From positions 1-32,980 of the forward strand of contig JAIEMJ010000054.1 in the NCBI GenBank assembly GCA_019752335.1: a stretch of 32,980 nucleotides of DNA. Direction: 5' to 3'. Each line of letters starts with the position of its first letter. Position 1 is the stretch's first letter. The position numbers and the translations under genes are program-made. The notes under the pieces are model-generated. The model saw only the letters and a list, made by a program, of their open reading frames with translations. It was not told where the DNA came from and did not search any database. This document shows positions 1 to 8,367 of this stretch, piece after piece. This DNA is from Bryobacteraceae bacterium. Lineage in GTDB: Bacteria; Acidobacteriota; Terriglobia; Bryobacterales; Bryobacteraceae.

Positions 1-201
1 TTCACCCCCGGCTTCCTCAAGCGCCACCAGTCCAAGCTGATCTACGGCAGCGACTGCAGTTGCACCGACGGCCGCGGTGGCGGAGTCTCGCAACAAGGCA
101 ACCCCGGCGCCAGCCGCTTGGCCCGCAAATGCGTCGCGAGAGAGACGCTCACTTTGTTACAGAACACCGTTTCCCCTGCCGCCTTCCGGCAACTCACCTA
201 G
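1..201 (+). CDS. Amidohydrolase family protein, C-terminal part, ending at an in-frame amber codon
   Basis: The window opens inside a plus-strand frame that encodes 66 residues before TAG at 199-201. The residues KLIYGSDCSCTDG followed by a Cys-Ala/Val-Arg-Glu-Thr-Leu helix and FRQLT resemble the end of TIM-barrel metal-dependent amidohydrolases common in acidobacteria, where the Asp after GS is a metal or catalytic ligand. The frame stays recognisable after the stop: GNAHEVYRLKA at 202-234 matches the usual family ending, in which a Trp normally stands where the TAG is (TGG to TAG). The frame then runs open through a terminator hairpin to TAA at 319-321. The gene is therefore either shortened by about a dozen residues or inactivated, or there is a base error. 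The family assignment is from memory of conserved motifs and only the C-terminus is visible. Confidence 0.6.
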   Translation, partial: FTPGFLKRHQSKLIYGSDCSCTDGRGGGVSQQGNPGASRLARKCVARETLTLLQNTVSPAAFRQLT

Positions 202-274
202 GGCAACGCCCACGAGGTGTACCGCCTCAAGGCCTGGGCAACTGCCCGCGCTACCTGGCAAATCCAGAAAAACC

Positions 275-298
275 AAAGCCCCGCCGTGGCGGGGCTTT
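275..298. terminator. Bidirectional rho-independent terminator between convergent genes
   Basis: A perfect 10-bp stem, AAAGCCCCGC (275-284) with GCGGGGCTTT (289-298), closes a 4-nt loop. It is followed by T on the plus strand and by a T-rich tract on the minus strand (plus-strand A tract at 268-272). It lies between the amidohydrolase end and the stop of the convergent subtilase, so it can serve both. Confidence 0.8.
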
Positions 299-317
299 TG
301 CTCGTTGCGGGCTTGGT

Positions 318-2330
318 TTAACGGCGCGTGCCGTAAATCCGCACGCGGACCCCATCCCAGCGGCCGGCGTCGCCGGGGACTTCGTCCAGGACGGAGACCT
401 TCCACTTGCCGGAGGAGTTCTCGCCCCAGTGCATCACCGAGGTCATCAGGTAGTCGATGAAATCGGCGTTGTCGTCGTCCGGGCGAGCCCGGGCGATGCT
501 CTTCATGCCGGAGGGAGATTCGATCTGGAACGAGAGTTCGCCGCGGAGGGGGTGCTTGATGTTGAACGTGATCTCGACGTGTTCCACCCGCAAGGCTTGC
601 ACGTCGGAGAAGTCAAACTCCGCCACCAGACCACGCCGGCCGTCGTCAGGAAGCGCGGCGGGGACGTTGTCTTCCTTCACCACGGTGAGGAGTTCGCCGA
701 GGTTGGTCCAGCTAGCTGCCTGGGAGACGGCGCCGGCGACATTGACCAGGCCGGCGCCGAAGGAGTGGCTGAGGGTGAAGCCGCCACCGTTGGTGACAAA
801 GGGATCCCTACCTTCCAGGCCCTCACGGTTTGCGGTGCGCATAAGGATCTCCTTGACGTCGCGGTAGCCGAGGCGGGGGTTGCGCTGGAGCATGAGCGCC
901 GCTACGCCAGAGATCTGCGGGGCGGCGGCGGAGGTGCCGTTCATGGCGTCGCTGTAGTTCACGGGTGAGACGCTGGTCGCGGCACTGGGCCGCTGGCCGG
1001 TGGTGTAGGTGGTCCACATCATGGCGGGAGGGGCCGTTTCGCCGCCGAACGCCGAGATCGCGACGCCCATGCCGCTCTCTGAGTACGAACTCTGCTTGCC
1101 TTCGCGATTCACCGCGCCGACGGCGATGCCGAAGCGCGTGCTGGAGAAGGCGTCGTAGCTCTGATCGTCGCCTTCCTCGCGGCCGTTGCCGGCTGAGATG
1201 ACGATCACCGTGCCGCGGTTTTCGCGGTTCTCGCGCGCGGCTTTGGAGATGCCCGCCAGTTGGAGGGCGCTGATGCGGCCGGAGTCCTTGCCGGTGTCCA
1301 GCGGACCCCAACTGTTGCTGGAAACATGGCTAAGTAGGTCTTTGGGCTGCCAGGCGAGAGCAATGCCGTTCTGCTCTTCGGTGGCATTGCCCGCAATGAG
1401 GCGGATCCCCATCAGGCCGACTTCGGGGGCCACGCCAACCACGCCCAGATTGTTGAAGCCGACCGCGGCCGCTAAGCCGGCGCATTGGGTGCCATGCGTA
1501 TCCTCGGAGAAATCCACGGGCGACGGATCATTGGGATCGCCGTCGTTGAAGTTGGCATGCAGACCCTGGCCCAGGGCGTAGGCGTTGGCGGAGATATCTT
1601 CGTGGTTGATGTCGAGGCCGTCGTCCACAATCACCATGTTGATGTCCTTGCCGGTGACGATGTCCCAGGTGTTGCGCATGGTGAGATTGAAGGCCGTGCT
1701 CTGCAGGTGCCACTGCCGGGGATAGAGAATGTCGTTCACCGCCCTTTGGAGAACCTGCCGCTTGTAGTTGACGCGGGAGAAGACGGGGGTGAACTCAAAG
1801 CCGCCACGTTGAGTGAGCCAGTCAGCGGCATCCAAGGCCAGGAAAGCATCGGGGTAGGAGACCAGCATCCAGCCGGGAAGCATGGATTCGGCGAAGGCGG
1901 TGGGCTGGGTGGCGCTGAGGGAATCGGTTTGCGAGGCGTCGATGCGGACAAGAAGTTTGGCCGTCATCACGCGGCGGGCGGCGGCGCGGCGGCGCTCGCG
2001 TTCCGCGGCGGGGAGAGCGTTGAATTTGGCCACGGCTTTGGGGTGGGAAGGGAGCTCTTCGGTGGCATAGAAGACGGGGGCCAGGGCATTACGGTCCTGG
2101 GCCCAGAAGCCACGCGCGAACCGCCGGGGGAATTCGTTCGTGATCACGCGGCCGCTGCCCCATTTGGTGGAGTTGGCGGTGGCAACGCGGTTGCCCTGGC
2201 TGAAAATTTCGTCTTCAGCGAGACGAAGTGTGGTGCGGTGGCCGCCATCCGAGAACCGATATTCGGTTTGCCCGAACAGGGCGGACGCAGCCAAGAAGAT
2301 TAGGAAGATTACGGATAATTGTCGTCTCAT
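318..2330 (-). CDS. Secreted kexin-like subtilisin (S8) serine peptidase with C-terminal P domain
   Basis: This predicted 670-residue exported protease cleaves peptide bonds with an Asp-His-Ser triad. I chose the ATG at 2330, which gives MRRQLSVIFLIFLAASALFG, a clear Sec signal peptide, and has AAGG five bases upstream; a longer frame to 2432 only adds low-complexity residues. A propeptide-like segment (about 22-200) precedes the S8 domain. The domain shows VDDGLDINH (Asp about 236), DTHGTQCAG (His about 279), SAGNG (oxyanion Asn about 382) and NGTSAAAP (Ser about 467). The DDG form around the Asp and the C-terminal beta-sandwich (about 570-670, with HPLRGELSF and SPSG) are the hallmarks of proprotein-convertase P domains. 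The gene is divergent from the cytochrome gene and ends at a shared terminator. The substrate is unknown. Confidence 0.93.
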   Translation of the reverse strand: MRRQLSVIFLIFLAASALFGQTEYRFSDGGHRTTLRLAEDEIFSQGNRVATANSTKWGSGRVITNEFPRRFARGFWAQDRNALAPVFYATEELPSHPKAVAKFNALPAAERERRRAAARRVMTAKLLVRIDASQTDSLSATQPTAFAESMLPGWMLVSYPDAFLALDAADWLTQRGGFEFTPVFSRVNYKRQVLQRAVNDILYPRQWHLQSTAFNLTMRNTWDIVTGKDINMVIVDDGLDINHEDISANAYALGQGLHANFNDGDPNDPSPVDFSEDTHGTQCAGLAAAVGFNNLGVVGVAPEVGLMGIRLIAGNATEEQNGIALAWQPKDLLSHVSSNSWGPLDTGKDSGRISALQLAGISKAARENRENRGTVIVISAGNGREEGDDQSYDAFSSTRFGIAVGAVNREGKQSSYSESGMGVAISAFGGETAPPAMMWTTYTTGQRPSAATSVSPVNYSDAMNGTSAAAPQISGVAALMLQRNPRLGYRDVKEILMRTANREGLEGRDPFVTNGGGFTLSHSFGAGLVNVAGAVSQAASWTNLGELLTVVKEDNVPAALPDDGRRGLVAEFDFSDVQALRVEHVEITFNIKHPLRGELSFQIESPSGMKSIARARPDDDNADFIDYLMTSVMHWGENSSGKWKVSVLDEVPGDAGRWDGVRVRIYGTRR

Positions 2331-2423
2331 AACCTTAAGAATATCAATGTTCCTACGGTGGCCTGCCTCCGATGGCGGCCTGGCAAGACTTCGGGTACCA
2401 CGCGGGGATATACTCGGATTACT
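2331..2423. promoter_or_regulatory. Divergent intergenic region between subtilase and decaheme cytochrome
   Basis: These 93 bp must hold the start signals of both divergent genes. On the plus strand, TATACT at 2409-2414 looks like a -10 box and would place transcription within a few bases of the GTG at 2424, making a nearly leaderless message. No good -35 box is visible. On the minus strand, only the Shine-Dalgarno-like AAGG just before the ATG at 2330 is clear. Confidence 0.35.
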
Positions 2424-3347
2424 GTGCTTCATCGGTTAGTTCGTATTTCACTAATCTGGACGCTCTTTGCCTTGCCCCCGTTGTGGGGCCAGTTGCCGAA
2501 AGGGGTCACCGCGGACGCCAAGGGTTTCGTCGGAGCGAACGCTTGCCGCACTTGCCATCCTGACGTCAACCGCGACTTCTTCCGCAACGCGCACTACCAA
2601 GGCCAGGTGGCGAGTTGCGAGGGCTGCCACGGACCCGGGCAAGCCCATATCGAAGGCCGCGGGGACAAGACGAAGATCTTCGCCTTCTCGCAGAAGACCG
2701 CGCGGCAGACGCTGGACCGTTGCCTCACCTGCCACTCGAAGTCCATGGCGCGCTCCAACATCCGCCGCTCCGAGCACACGCAGGCCGACGTGGTCTGCGC
2801 AAGTTGCCACAGCATTCACAAGCCCGCCACGCCGAAGTTTCTGCTCGCCAAGAAGCAGATTGACCTGTGTGGCAGTTGCCACGCACCCGTGCGCGCGCAG
2901 TTCTCGATGCCCTTCAAGCACCGGGTGAACGAAGGCGTGATGCAATGCTCCGATTGTCACAATCCCCATGGCACGGACGCGCCGACCTGGCGCATGGGAC
3001 AGCGGCCCCGGTTGGTGGCGCAGGCGCAAGGCAACGAAGAGGCTTGCCTGAAATGCCACGTGGAGAAACGCGGACCCTTTGTCTTTGAACACGCAGGCGT
3101 CCGGATTGACGGCTGCGAGACCTGCCACAGTCCGCATGGCTCCATGAACGCGCGCTTGCTGAAGCGCCCGGTAACGTTTACTCTGTGCCTCGAATGCCAC
3201 AACGGCGCGGGGAACTTCGGACGGCAGGGCGACGGCATTGCCGTCCAGTCGCCGTCGCACAACATGGCCGATCCGCGCTATCAGAACTGCACGACCTGCC
3301 ATGTCAAGATCCACGGTTCGAACGGCGACCGTCTGTTCCGGAGATAA
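2424..3347 (+). CDS. DmsE/MtrA-type periplasmic decaheme c-type cytochrome
   Basis: This exported multiheme cytochrome is predicted to carry electrons across or up to the outer membrane. With GTG at 2424 as start, the 307-residue protein begins with a signal peptide (VLHRLVRISLIWTLFALPPL, then WGQ). It has exactly ten CXXCH heme motifs, at about residues 41, 65, 100, 125, 149, 175, 208, 231, 255 and 289. Additional His residues, for example in NPHG and SPHG after the motifs, are probable distal ligands. Size and spacing match MtrA/DmsE/OmaB-like decahemes that plug into a barrel. The next gene, an MtrB-like barrel, begins 3 bp after the stop, so the two are almost certainly co-translated. The start codon is uncertain: no strong Shine-Dalgarno sequence is present, and the frame is open upstream to a TTG at 2319 inside the divergent gene. 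Confidence 0.9.
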   Translation: MLHRLVRISLIWTLFALPPLWGQLPKGVTADAKGFVGANACRTCHPDVNRDFFRNAHYQGQVASCEGCHGPGQAHIEGRGDKTKIFAFSQKTARQTLDRCLTCHSKSMARSNIRRSEHTQADVVCASCHSIHKPATPKFLLAKKQIDLCGSCHAPVRAQFSMPFKHRVNEGVMQCSDCHNPHGTDAPTWRMGQRPRLVAQAQGNEEACLKCHVEKRGPFVFEHAGVRIDGCETCHSPHGSMNARLLKRPVTFTLCLECHNGAGNFGRQGDGIAVQSPSHNMADPRYQNCTTCHVKIHGSNGDRLFRR

Positions 3348-3350
3348 GCC

Positions 3351-5333
3351 ATGCGGAGAATCTTACTTGTCATTCTCGGTAGCACGCTGGTCTGGGGGCA
3401 ACCCACGGTCGCCCCCACGAACGAAGCGGTGGGTCCGCCGCGCGGGTTGAATTACGAAGGCTACAACATCCTGCAGAACTTCGAGACCGGCTTTCGCTTT
3501 TTCGATGTCGACGGCAACTTGGGCAAATACCGCTCGGACGTGAATTACCGGCGCGGGATGCGTTTACTTTCGAGCGGACTCACCATCAACTCGCGCGAAG
3601 GCAAGGGGCGTCTGTTTGACGAAATCCTGCTCAATACGCAAGGGCTCGGCAACGATCCCTACCAGTCAGCAATTTTGCGCGTTCAGAAAAACAAGCTCTA
3701 CCGTTACGACCTGATTTGGCGCACCAACGACTATTTCAATCCCGCGCTGACGATTTCGAACGGACAGCACTTACTCAACACGCGCCGCCAATGGCAGGAC
3801 CAAACCCTTACCTTGTTGCCGGGCGGGAATTTCCAATTCTTTGTCGGCTACGGACGCAATAGCCAGTCCGGCGCGGGGCTCTCCACGGTGCAGTTATTCG
3901 ATTCCCGCGGCAACGACTTTGCTTACTTCTCTGACCTGCGCCGGCAGCAGAACGAATTCCGCGTGGGCGGCGAAGTAAAGGTCACCGCACTTAAGTTTCT
4001 CTGGCAGCGCGGCTGGGAGTGGTTTAAGGATGATCCGCGCGAGTTTCTCACCGGGCCTTCCGCCGGGAATGACCCGAATAACTCCACCCGCCTGAATAGC
4101 TTCAATCGCGCCGAACCCTGGCGCGGCCAGAATCCCAGTTGGCGGGCCAACTTATTCACCGAAGGAAAACGCTGGTGGGCGCTGAACGGCCGCTTTAGCT
4201 ATGTCGAGGGACGGCGCAATTTTATTCTCGACGAAAGCGCCATTGGCACGGCGCGCTTCGGTGCGCTACAGAACCGGCAGTACTTACTCTTCGGCACGGG
4301 CCGCCGTCCGGTGCTGGCCGCCAATGTTACCGGAAGCATCTTCCCGACGGAGCGTCTGAGTATCTCGCAGCATCTCGCGTTTCACAATACAAAAATGGAA
4401 GGCGACGCCTCCTATCGCGAGTTCAATAACTCGACGCTACAGTTATCCAACTTCAATTTCAATTTCCTGGGCGTCCGTGCCTTCACCAGCACCACCGACG
4501 TGAATTACCGGGTAACCAAGCGCCTGGGCCTCTTCGGTGGCTATCAATTCACCGAACGCACCATCCGTTCCGTGGAACAACTTAGCGACGAATTCTTTAA
4601 GGACCAAGTGGCGGCCGAGCAGACGAATCGCCTGCATACTGGCTTGGCCGGTATCCGCTTTCAGCCCATCAAGCCCCTGCAGATCAATCTGGATGGCGAA
4701 CTTGGCCGCGCGGACCGTCCGATTTATGGCCTCAGTGAACGCAATTTCCATTCGCTCGGCGCCCGCGTGCAGTGGAAGCACAAGTCGCTGATGATCAGCG
4801 CGCAGGCGCGCAATCGTTATAATTTCAACTCGGCGTCGTTGTGGAGCCATAGCTCGAAGGGCCGCAACTATGGCGCCAACGCCACGTGGACGCCGGTGGA
4901 GCGCTTCTCGCTCGACGCCGGCTACGCGAAGATTCACCTGGACACGCTCACCGGCCTGGCGTATTTCGCCAACGGCGCCTCCGTCACCAACGACCGCTCG
5001 CGCTACGTGAGTAACATCCACGCCGTCCACTTCCTGGGCCGCCTGATGGTGGCGAAGAAAGTCGATGTCAGCGCGGGCTACTCGCGCAACCAGGACCTCG
5101 GCGACGGCCGCAACACAGTTACGGGCTCGTCGCTCACCGGCATTCCCGGCTTCCTGCAAGCACAGACCTTTCCGCTGTCGTTCACGTCGCCGCAGGCGCG
5201 CATTTCGTGGCACTTCCATCCCAAGGTCCGCGCGAACTTCGGCTATCAGTACTACACTTATCAAGAGCGCTTCTTTACGCAGCAGAATTACCGGGCGAAT
5301 ACGGGCTTTGTGAGTCTGCTGTGGGCGTTCTGA
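3351..5333 (+). CDS. MtrB/PioB-like outer-membrane beta-barrel protein of a porin-cytochrome conduit
   Basis: This 660-residue protein has a signal peptide (MRRILLVILGSTLVWG, cleavage near residue 16) and then almost continuous alternating beta strands rich in aromatic girdle residues, Arg and Asn. It ends in a C-terminal Phe (SLLWAF), the signature recognised by the outer-membrane assembly machinery. The N-terminal part, with YNILQNFETGFRFFDVDGN and RDVNYRRG-like strands, resembles the MtrB/PioB/OmbB group that sheathes a decaheme cytochrome. Synteny supports this: the decaheme gene ends 3 bp upstream. The N-terminal CXXC found in Shewanella MtrB is absent, as in several non-proteobacterial homologues. 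No extracellular MtrC/OmcA-like cytochrome is encoded in the window, so the outer partner, if any, is elsewhere. TTA leucine codons are used freely. Confidence 0.8.
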   Translation: MRRILLVILGSTLVWGQPTVAPTNEAVGPPRGLNYEGYNILQNFETGFRFFDVDGNLGKYRSDVNYRRGMRLLSSGLTINSREGKGRLFDEILLNTQGLGNDPYQSAILRVQKNKLYRYDLIWRTNDYFNPALTISNGQHLLNTRRQWQDQTLTLLPGGNFQFFVGYGRNSQSGAGLSTVQLFDSRGNDFAYFSDLRRQQNEFRVGGEVKVTALKFLWQRGWEWFKDDPREFLTGPSAGNDPNNSTRLNSFNRAEPWRGQNPSWRANLFTEGKRWWALNGRFSYVEGRRNFILDESAIGTARFGALQNRQYLLFGTGRRPVLAANVTGSIFPTERLSISQHLAFHNTKMEGDASYREFNNSTLQLSNFNFNFLGVRAFTSTTDVNYRVTKRLGLFGGYQFTERTIRSVEQLSDEFFKDQVAAEQTNRLHTGLAGIRFQPIKPLQINLDGELGRADRPIYGLSERNFHSLGARVQWKHKSLMISAQARNRYNFNSASLWSHSSKGRNYGANATWTPVERFSLDAGYAKIHLDTLTGLAYFANGASVTNDRSRYVSNIHAVHFLGRLMVAKKVDVSAGYSRNQDLGDGRNTVTGSSLTGIPGFLQAQTFPLSFTSPQARISWHFHPKVRANFGYQYYTYQERFFTQQNYRANTGFVSLLWAF

Positions 5334-5340
5334 GGAACCT

Positions 5341-5628
5341 ATGTTCTACGTCGCCACGATTGCCTTGCTGGCCATGGCCTTCTGGATTATCGTCTTTCGC
5401 TTCACGGGCAAGCCGGAATCGAACTGGCCACTGATCTTTTGGGGCTTTGCCGCTGCGCACGTCCAGACGTTCGAAATCCTCAATCCGTACCTGGTCTTGC
5501 TCGGCGTGATCGCCGCGCTTTTCCTGCGCTTCGAGTTCATGGGCCGCGCTTTCGTGCGATTCTTTATCTTCCTCGAATTGCCGGCTCTTTGCTACGTGGC
5601 CTGGGCCACCCTGAATACTCTGGTTTGA
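5341..5628 (+). CDS. Small integral membrane protein of the porin-cytochrome operon
   Basis: This 95-residue hydrophobic protein starts at an ATG 7 bp after the barrel gene stop, with AGGAA just upstream. It shows three probable membrane helices: residues 2-20, about 30-63 (possibly two short passes split by the Asn-Pro at 48-49) and about 70-93. No Cys, heme motif or known domain is visible. Its tight position behind the decaheme and barrel genes suggests an inner-membrane role linked to the electron conduit, such as anchoring or assembly, but this is inference from context only. Confidence 0.7.
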   Translation: MFYVATIALLAMAFWIIVFRFTGKPESNWPLIFWGFAAAHVQTFEILNPYLVLLGVIAALFLRFEFMGRAFVRFFIFLELPALCYVAWATLNTLV

Positions 5629-5635
5629 TCCGATC

Positions 5636-7210
5636 ATGCCCCAAAACTCAATAGAATCAATTACTCGCCGCTTCGTTTGGACGTTCCTGGCCGGGGTGGC
5701 GTGGGCGCAATCACCCTGTGACCGCGTGGGCCAACTGAAGCTTGACCAACTGACGATTACCTCGGCGCAGGTGGTGCCCGCCGCGAAGATCCCCGCGCAC
5801 TGCGCGGTGAAGGCCACCGCGCGGCCCACCGCCGACTCCGAGATTCGCTTCGAGGTTTGGCTGCCGCTTGAGGGCTGGAATGGCAAGTATCAGCAGGTGG
5901 GCAATGGCGGTTGGGCTGGTTCCATTCCCACGGGCCTGATCGCCGCTGCCGTTGCGCGTGGCTATGCCGCCGCTGGCACCGACAATGGCCATGAGAGCAA
6001 GATTCCTGGCGCCTTGTGGGCCATCGGACATCCGGAAAAGCTCATCGATTTCGGCTATCGTTCTCTGAAGGTGACCAGCACCCACGCCAAAGCCATGATC
6101 CGCGCCTTTTATGAGAAGCCCGCCAGCCGCAGTTACTTCGTCGGCTGCTCCGACGGTGGTCGCGAGGCGTTGATGCAGGCGCAACGCTACCCGGAAGACT
6201 TCGACGGGATTATCGCCGGCGCCCCGGCCAACGACTGGTCTTACCTCCTGACGGCCGCTGTCTGGAACGCGCAAGCGCTGCTCAAGGATCCCAAAAGCGC
6301 CATCCCGCCGAGTAAGCTGCCCGCCATTCAGAAGGCCGTCGTCGCCGCCTGCGACAAGTTAGATGGCGTCACTGACGGTTTGCTGGAGGATCCACGGCAG
6401 TGTAAGTTCGACCCCGCCGTACTTACTTGCGCCGCCGAAGATACCGCCGATTGCCTGACCGCGCCGCAAGTGACGGCGCTGCGGAAGATTTATCAGGGTC
6501 CGCGCAATCCGCGCACCGGCCGGCAGATTTATCCCGGGAATGTACCCGGCACGGAGGCCGTGCCGGGTGGCTGGTCCACTTGGACGATCACCAATCCGCC
6601 GCAGCGGGCGTTGCTCTATGGCTTCGGTACTTCTTACTATGGCCACGCCGTCTTTGAGGATCCGAAGTGGGATATCAATTCCCTCGAGTTCGATACCGAT
6701 GTGGAGTACGGCTTTCAGAAGGCGGGGGTGCATCTGAATTCCGGCAGCCCGGACTTGCGCACCTTCCGCGCCCACGGCGGTAAGTTGATTCAATTTCACG
6801 GCTGGGGCGACGCGGCGATTTCGGCCTTCAGTTCGATTGACTATTACGAGCGCGTGAATACCTTTATGAAGCGTTATCCGGATCCACGCGCCACCGGCGC
6901 GCCGGACTTACAGAATTTCTACCGCCTCTTTATGGTGCCCGGCATGGGCCATTGCGCCGGCGGTATCGGGCCCAATAGCTTTGGCCAGGGTTCGCCGGTG
7001 GCGGGGCCGGCGGAAAACGACGTGCTTACCGCGCTGGAGCAATGGGTGGAACTGGGCAAAGCGCCGAATCAATTGGTCGGCAAGGGAGTCACCGGCGGCG
7101 CGACGCCCGTGCCCCTCACGCGGCCGCTGTGCGTCTATCCGCAGGTGGCGCGCTATAACGGGTCGGGCGATGCCAACGTCGCGTCCAGCTTCTCTTGTGT
7201 CGTGCCGTAA
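5636..7210 (+). CDS. Secreted tannase/feruloyl esterase family alpha/beta hydrolase
   Basis: This 524-residue exported esterase is expected to hydrolyse ester bonds of plant phenolics such as gallate or ferulate esters. An N-terminal signal peptide ends near AWA-Q (residue 24). The family's CS-D-HC catalytic signature is complete: Cys171-Ser172 in GCSDGG, Asp391 in GWGDAAIS and His438-Cys439 in GMGHCAGG; the two Cys form a disulfide that holds Ser and His together. A lid-domain calcium loop is recognisable at about 238-251 (CDKLDGVTDGLLED). The length is normal for the family. The start ATG lies 7 bp after the upstream membrane-protein gene, so it may share that transcript. The 3' end overlaps the convergent symporter gene by 58 bp. 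Confidence 0.93.
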   Translation: MPQNSIESITRRFVWTFLAGVAWAQSPCDRVGQLKLDQLTITSAQVVPAAKIPAHCAVKATARPTADSEIRFEVWLPLEGWNGKYQQVGNGGWAGSIPTGLIAAAVARGYAAAGTDNGHESKIPGALWAIGHPEKLIDFGYRSLKVTSTHAKAMIRAFYEKPASRSYFVGCSDGGREALMQAQRYPEDFDGIIAGAPANDWSYLLTAAVWNAQALLKDPKSAIPPSKLPAIQKAVVAACDKLDGVTDGLLEDPRQCKFDPAVLTCAAEDTADCLTAPQVTALRKIYQGPRNPRTGRQIYPGNVPGTEAVPGGWSTWTITNPPQRALLYGFGTSYYGHAVFEDPKWDINSLEFDTDVEYGFQKAGVHLNSGSPDLRTFRAHGGKLIQFHGWGDAAISAFSSIDYYERVNTFMKRYPDPRATGAPDLQNFYRLFMVPGMGHCAGGIGPNSFGQGSPVAGPAENDVLTALEQWVELGKAPNQLVGKGVTGGATPVPLTRPLCVYPQVARYNGSGDANVASSFSCVVP

Positions 7211-8367
7211 CCGGCCCAACGCGCAATTACCGGACAGGCCACGCAGTGGCCCACCACATTCACGCTCGTGCGGACCATATCGATTAGGGCATCTACGCCG
7301 AGTAACATGGTGAGTCCGGAGACGGGTAGTCCGAAGGTGGCGAAGAGTCCGCTGAGGATGACGAAGTTGGCACGCGGAATTCCCGCTACGCCCTTGCTGG
7401 TTAATTTCAGCGTGAGTAGGATCACGGCCTGCTCGGTCCAACTCATCTGCCGGCCCGCCGCCTGCGCGATGAACAAGGTACACATCGCTAAGTGGACGCA
7501 ACTGCCGCTGAGATTGAACGACAGGCTGAGTGGCGCGACGATGCCCAGGACGCGTTCCGGTATCCCGTACTCGGCCATCTTTTCGAGCGTGCGCGGTAAG
7601 GCCGCCGCGCTCGACGTGGTCGCGAAGGCCACCAGGAAGGGCTCCCGCGCATAGTGCGCGAAGCGCCGTAGCGGTACGCCGGCCAGCACCAGCGCCCCCC
7701 CCAGCACCAACACCAGAAACACCACCTGCGCGGCCCAAGCCAGGGCGACGAAGCGCGCCAGGCCGGCTAAGGCTGCGCCGCCGCTGTTGGCGACGGTGAG
7801 GGCCATCGCCGCGAAAACACCCGCTGGCGCGGCGTACATCACGTAGTTGGTGTAGCGGAAGGCAATCGCCGCCAGGGCGTCCGCGAAGTTGACCATGGCG
7901 CGCGCCCGTTCCCCGGCGGCGCGGCAGGCCAAGCCGAAGAGGATCGAGAAGACAACGATCTGCAGGACGTCGCCGCGCGCCATCGCGTCCATGATGCTGG
8001 TGGGGAAGATGCCCTCAATCAGCCGATCAATCGTTAAGGCTTTAGCGGAATCGGTGGAAGCGGGCAGCTGAATCCCCACGCCGGGTTGCGCCCACAGCAC
8101 CGCGAACCACCCGATGAGGAGCGCCAGGGACGAGGAGAGCTCGAAGTAGACGATGGCCCGCCAGCCGACGCGCCCCAACTCGGCGAACGTGCCACCGGTC
8201 GCTAACGCACGGACCAGCACCGCGAAGAGCACCGGCGCGATGATCGACTTGATCAACTGGAGAAAGACGTTGCTCACGAACGCCAACTCGCGGGCCCACT
8301 CTGGCAGGAAGTAGCCGAAGCAAGCGCCCGCGGCGAGGGCGAGCAACATCGCTTGCGCCACCGGCAT
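7153..8367 (-). CDS. Dicarboxylate/amino-acid:cation symporter (DAACS family, GltP/DctA-like)
   Basis: This 404-residue inner-membrane transporter has the GltPh fold: six N-terminal helices, re-entrant hairpin 1 (TTSSAAALP, 250-258), TM7 (NLSGS, 285-289), hairpin 2 (KGVAGIP, 325-331) and TM8 (D359, D363, R366, N370). It should import C4-dicarboxylates or acidic amino acids. Two cation-site acids differ from the GltPh pattern: the Asp of NMDGT is Ser287 and the last TM8 Asp (GltPh D405) is His374. This suggests altered ion coupling. The ATG directly follows the TAG of the upstream serine-hydrolase gene (no spacer), so the two are an operon. The 3' end overlaps the convergent tannase gene by 58 bp, with no terminator visible. 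Confidence 0.92.
   Translation of the reverse strand: MPVAQAMLLALAAGACFGYFLPEWARELAFVSNVFLQLIKSIIAPVLFAVLVRALATGGTFAELGRVGWRAIVYFELSSSLALLIGWFAVLWAQPGVGIQLPASTDSAKALTIDRLIEGIFPTSIMDAMARGDVLQIVVFSILFGLACRAAGERARAMVNFADALAAIAFRYTNYVMYAAPAGVFAAMALTVANSGGAALAGLARFVALAWAAQVVFLVLVLGGALVLAGVPLRRFAHYAREPFLVAFATTSSAAALPRTLEKMAEYGIPERVLGIVAPLSLSFNLSGSCVHLAMCTLFIAQAAGRQMSWTEQAVILLTLKLTSKGVAGIPRANFVILSGLFATFGLPVSGLTMLLGVDALIDMVRTSVNVVGHCVACPVIARWAGYGTTQEKLDATLASPDPL

Noticed and set aside
60-968. 302-residue plus-strand frame
   Set aside because: It runs antisense to the subtilase and across the terminator; the composition is typical of shadow frames in GC-rich DNA and no domain is visible.
1485-2303. 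272-residue plus-strand frame rich in Gly and Val
   Set aside because: Exact antisense shadow of the subtilase N-terminal half.
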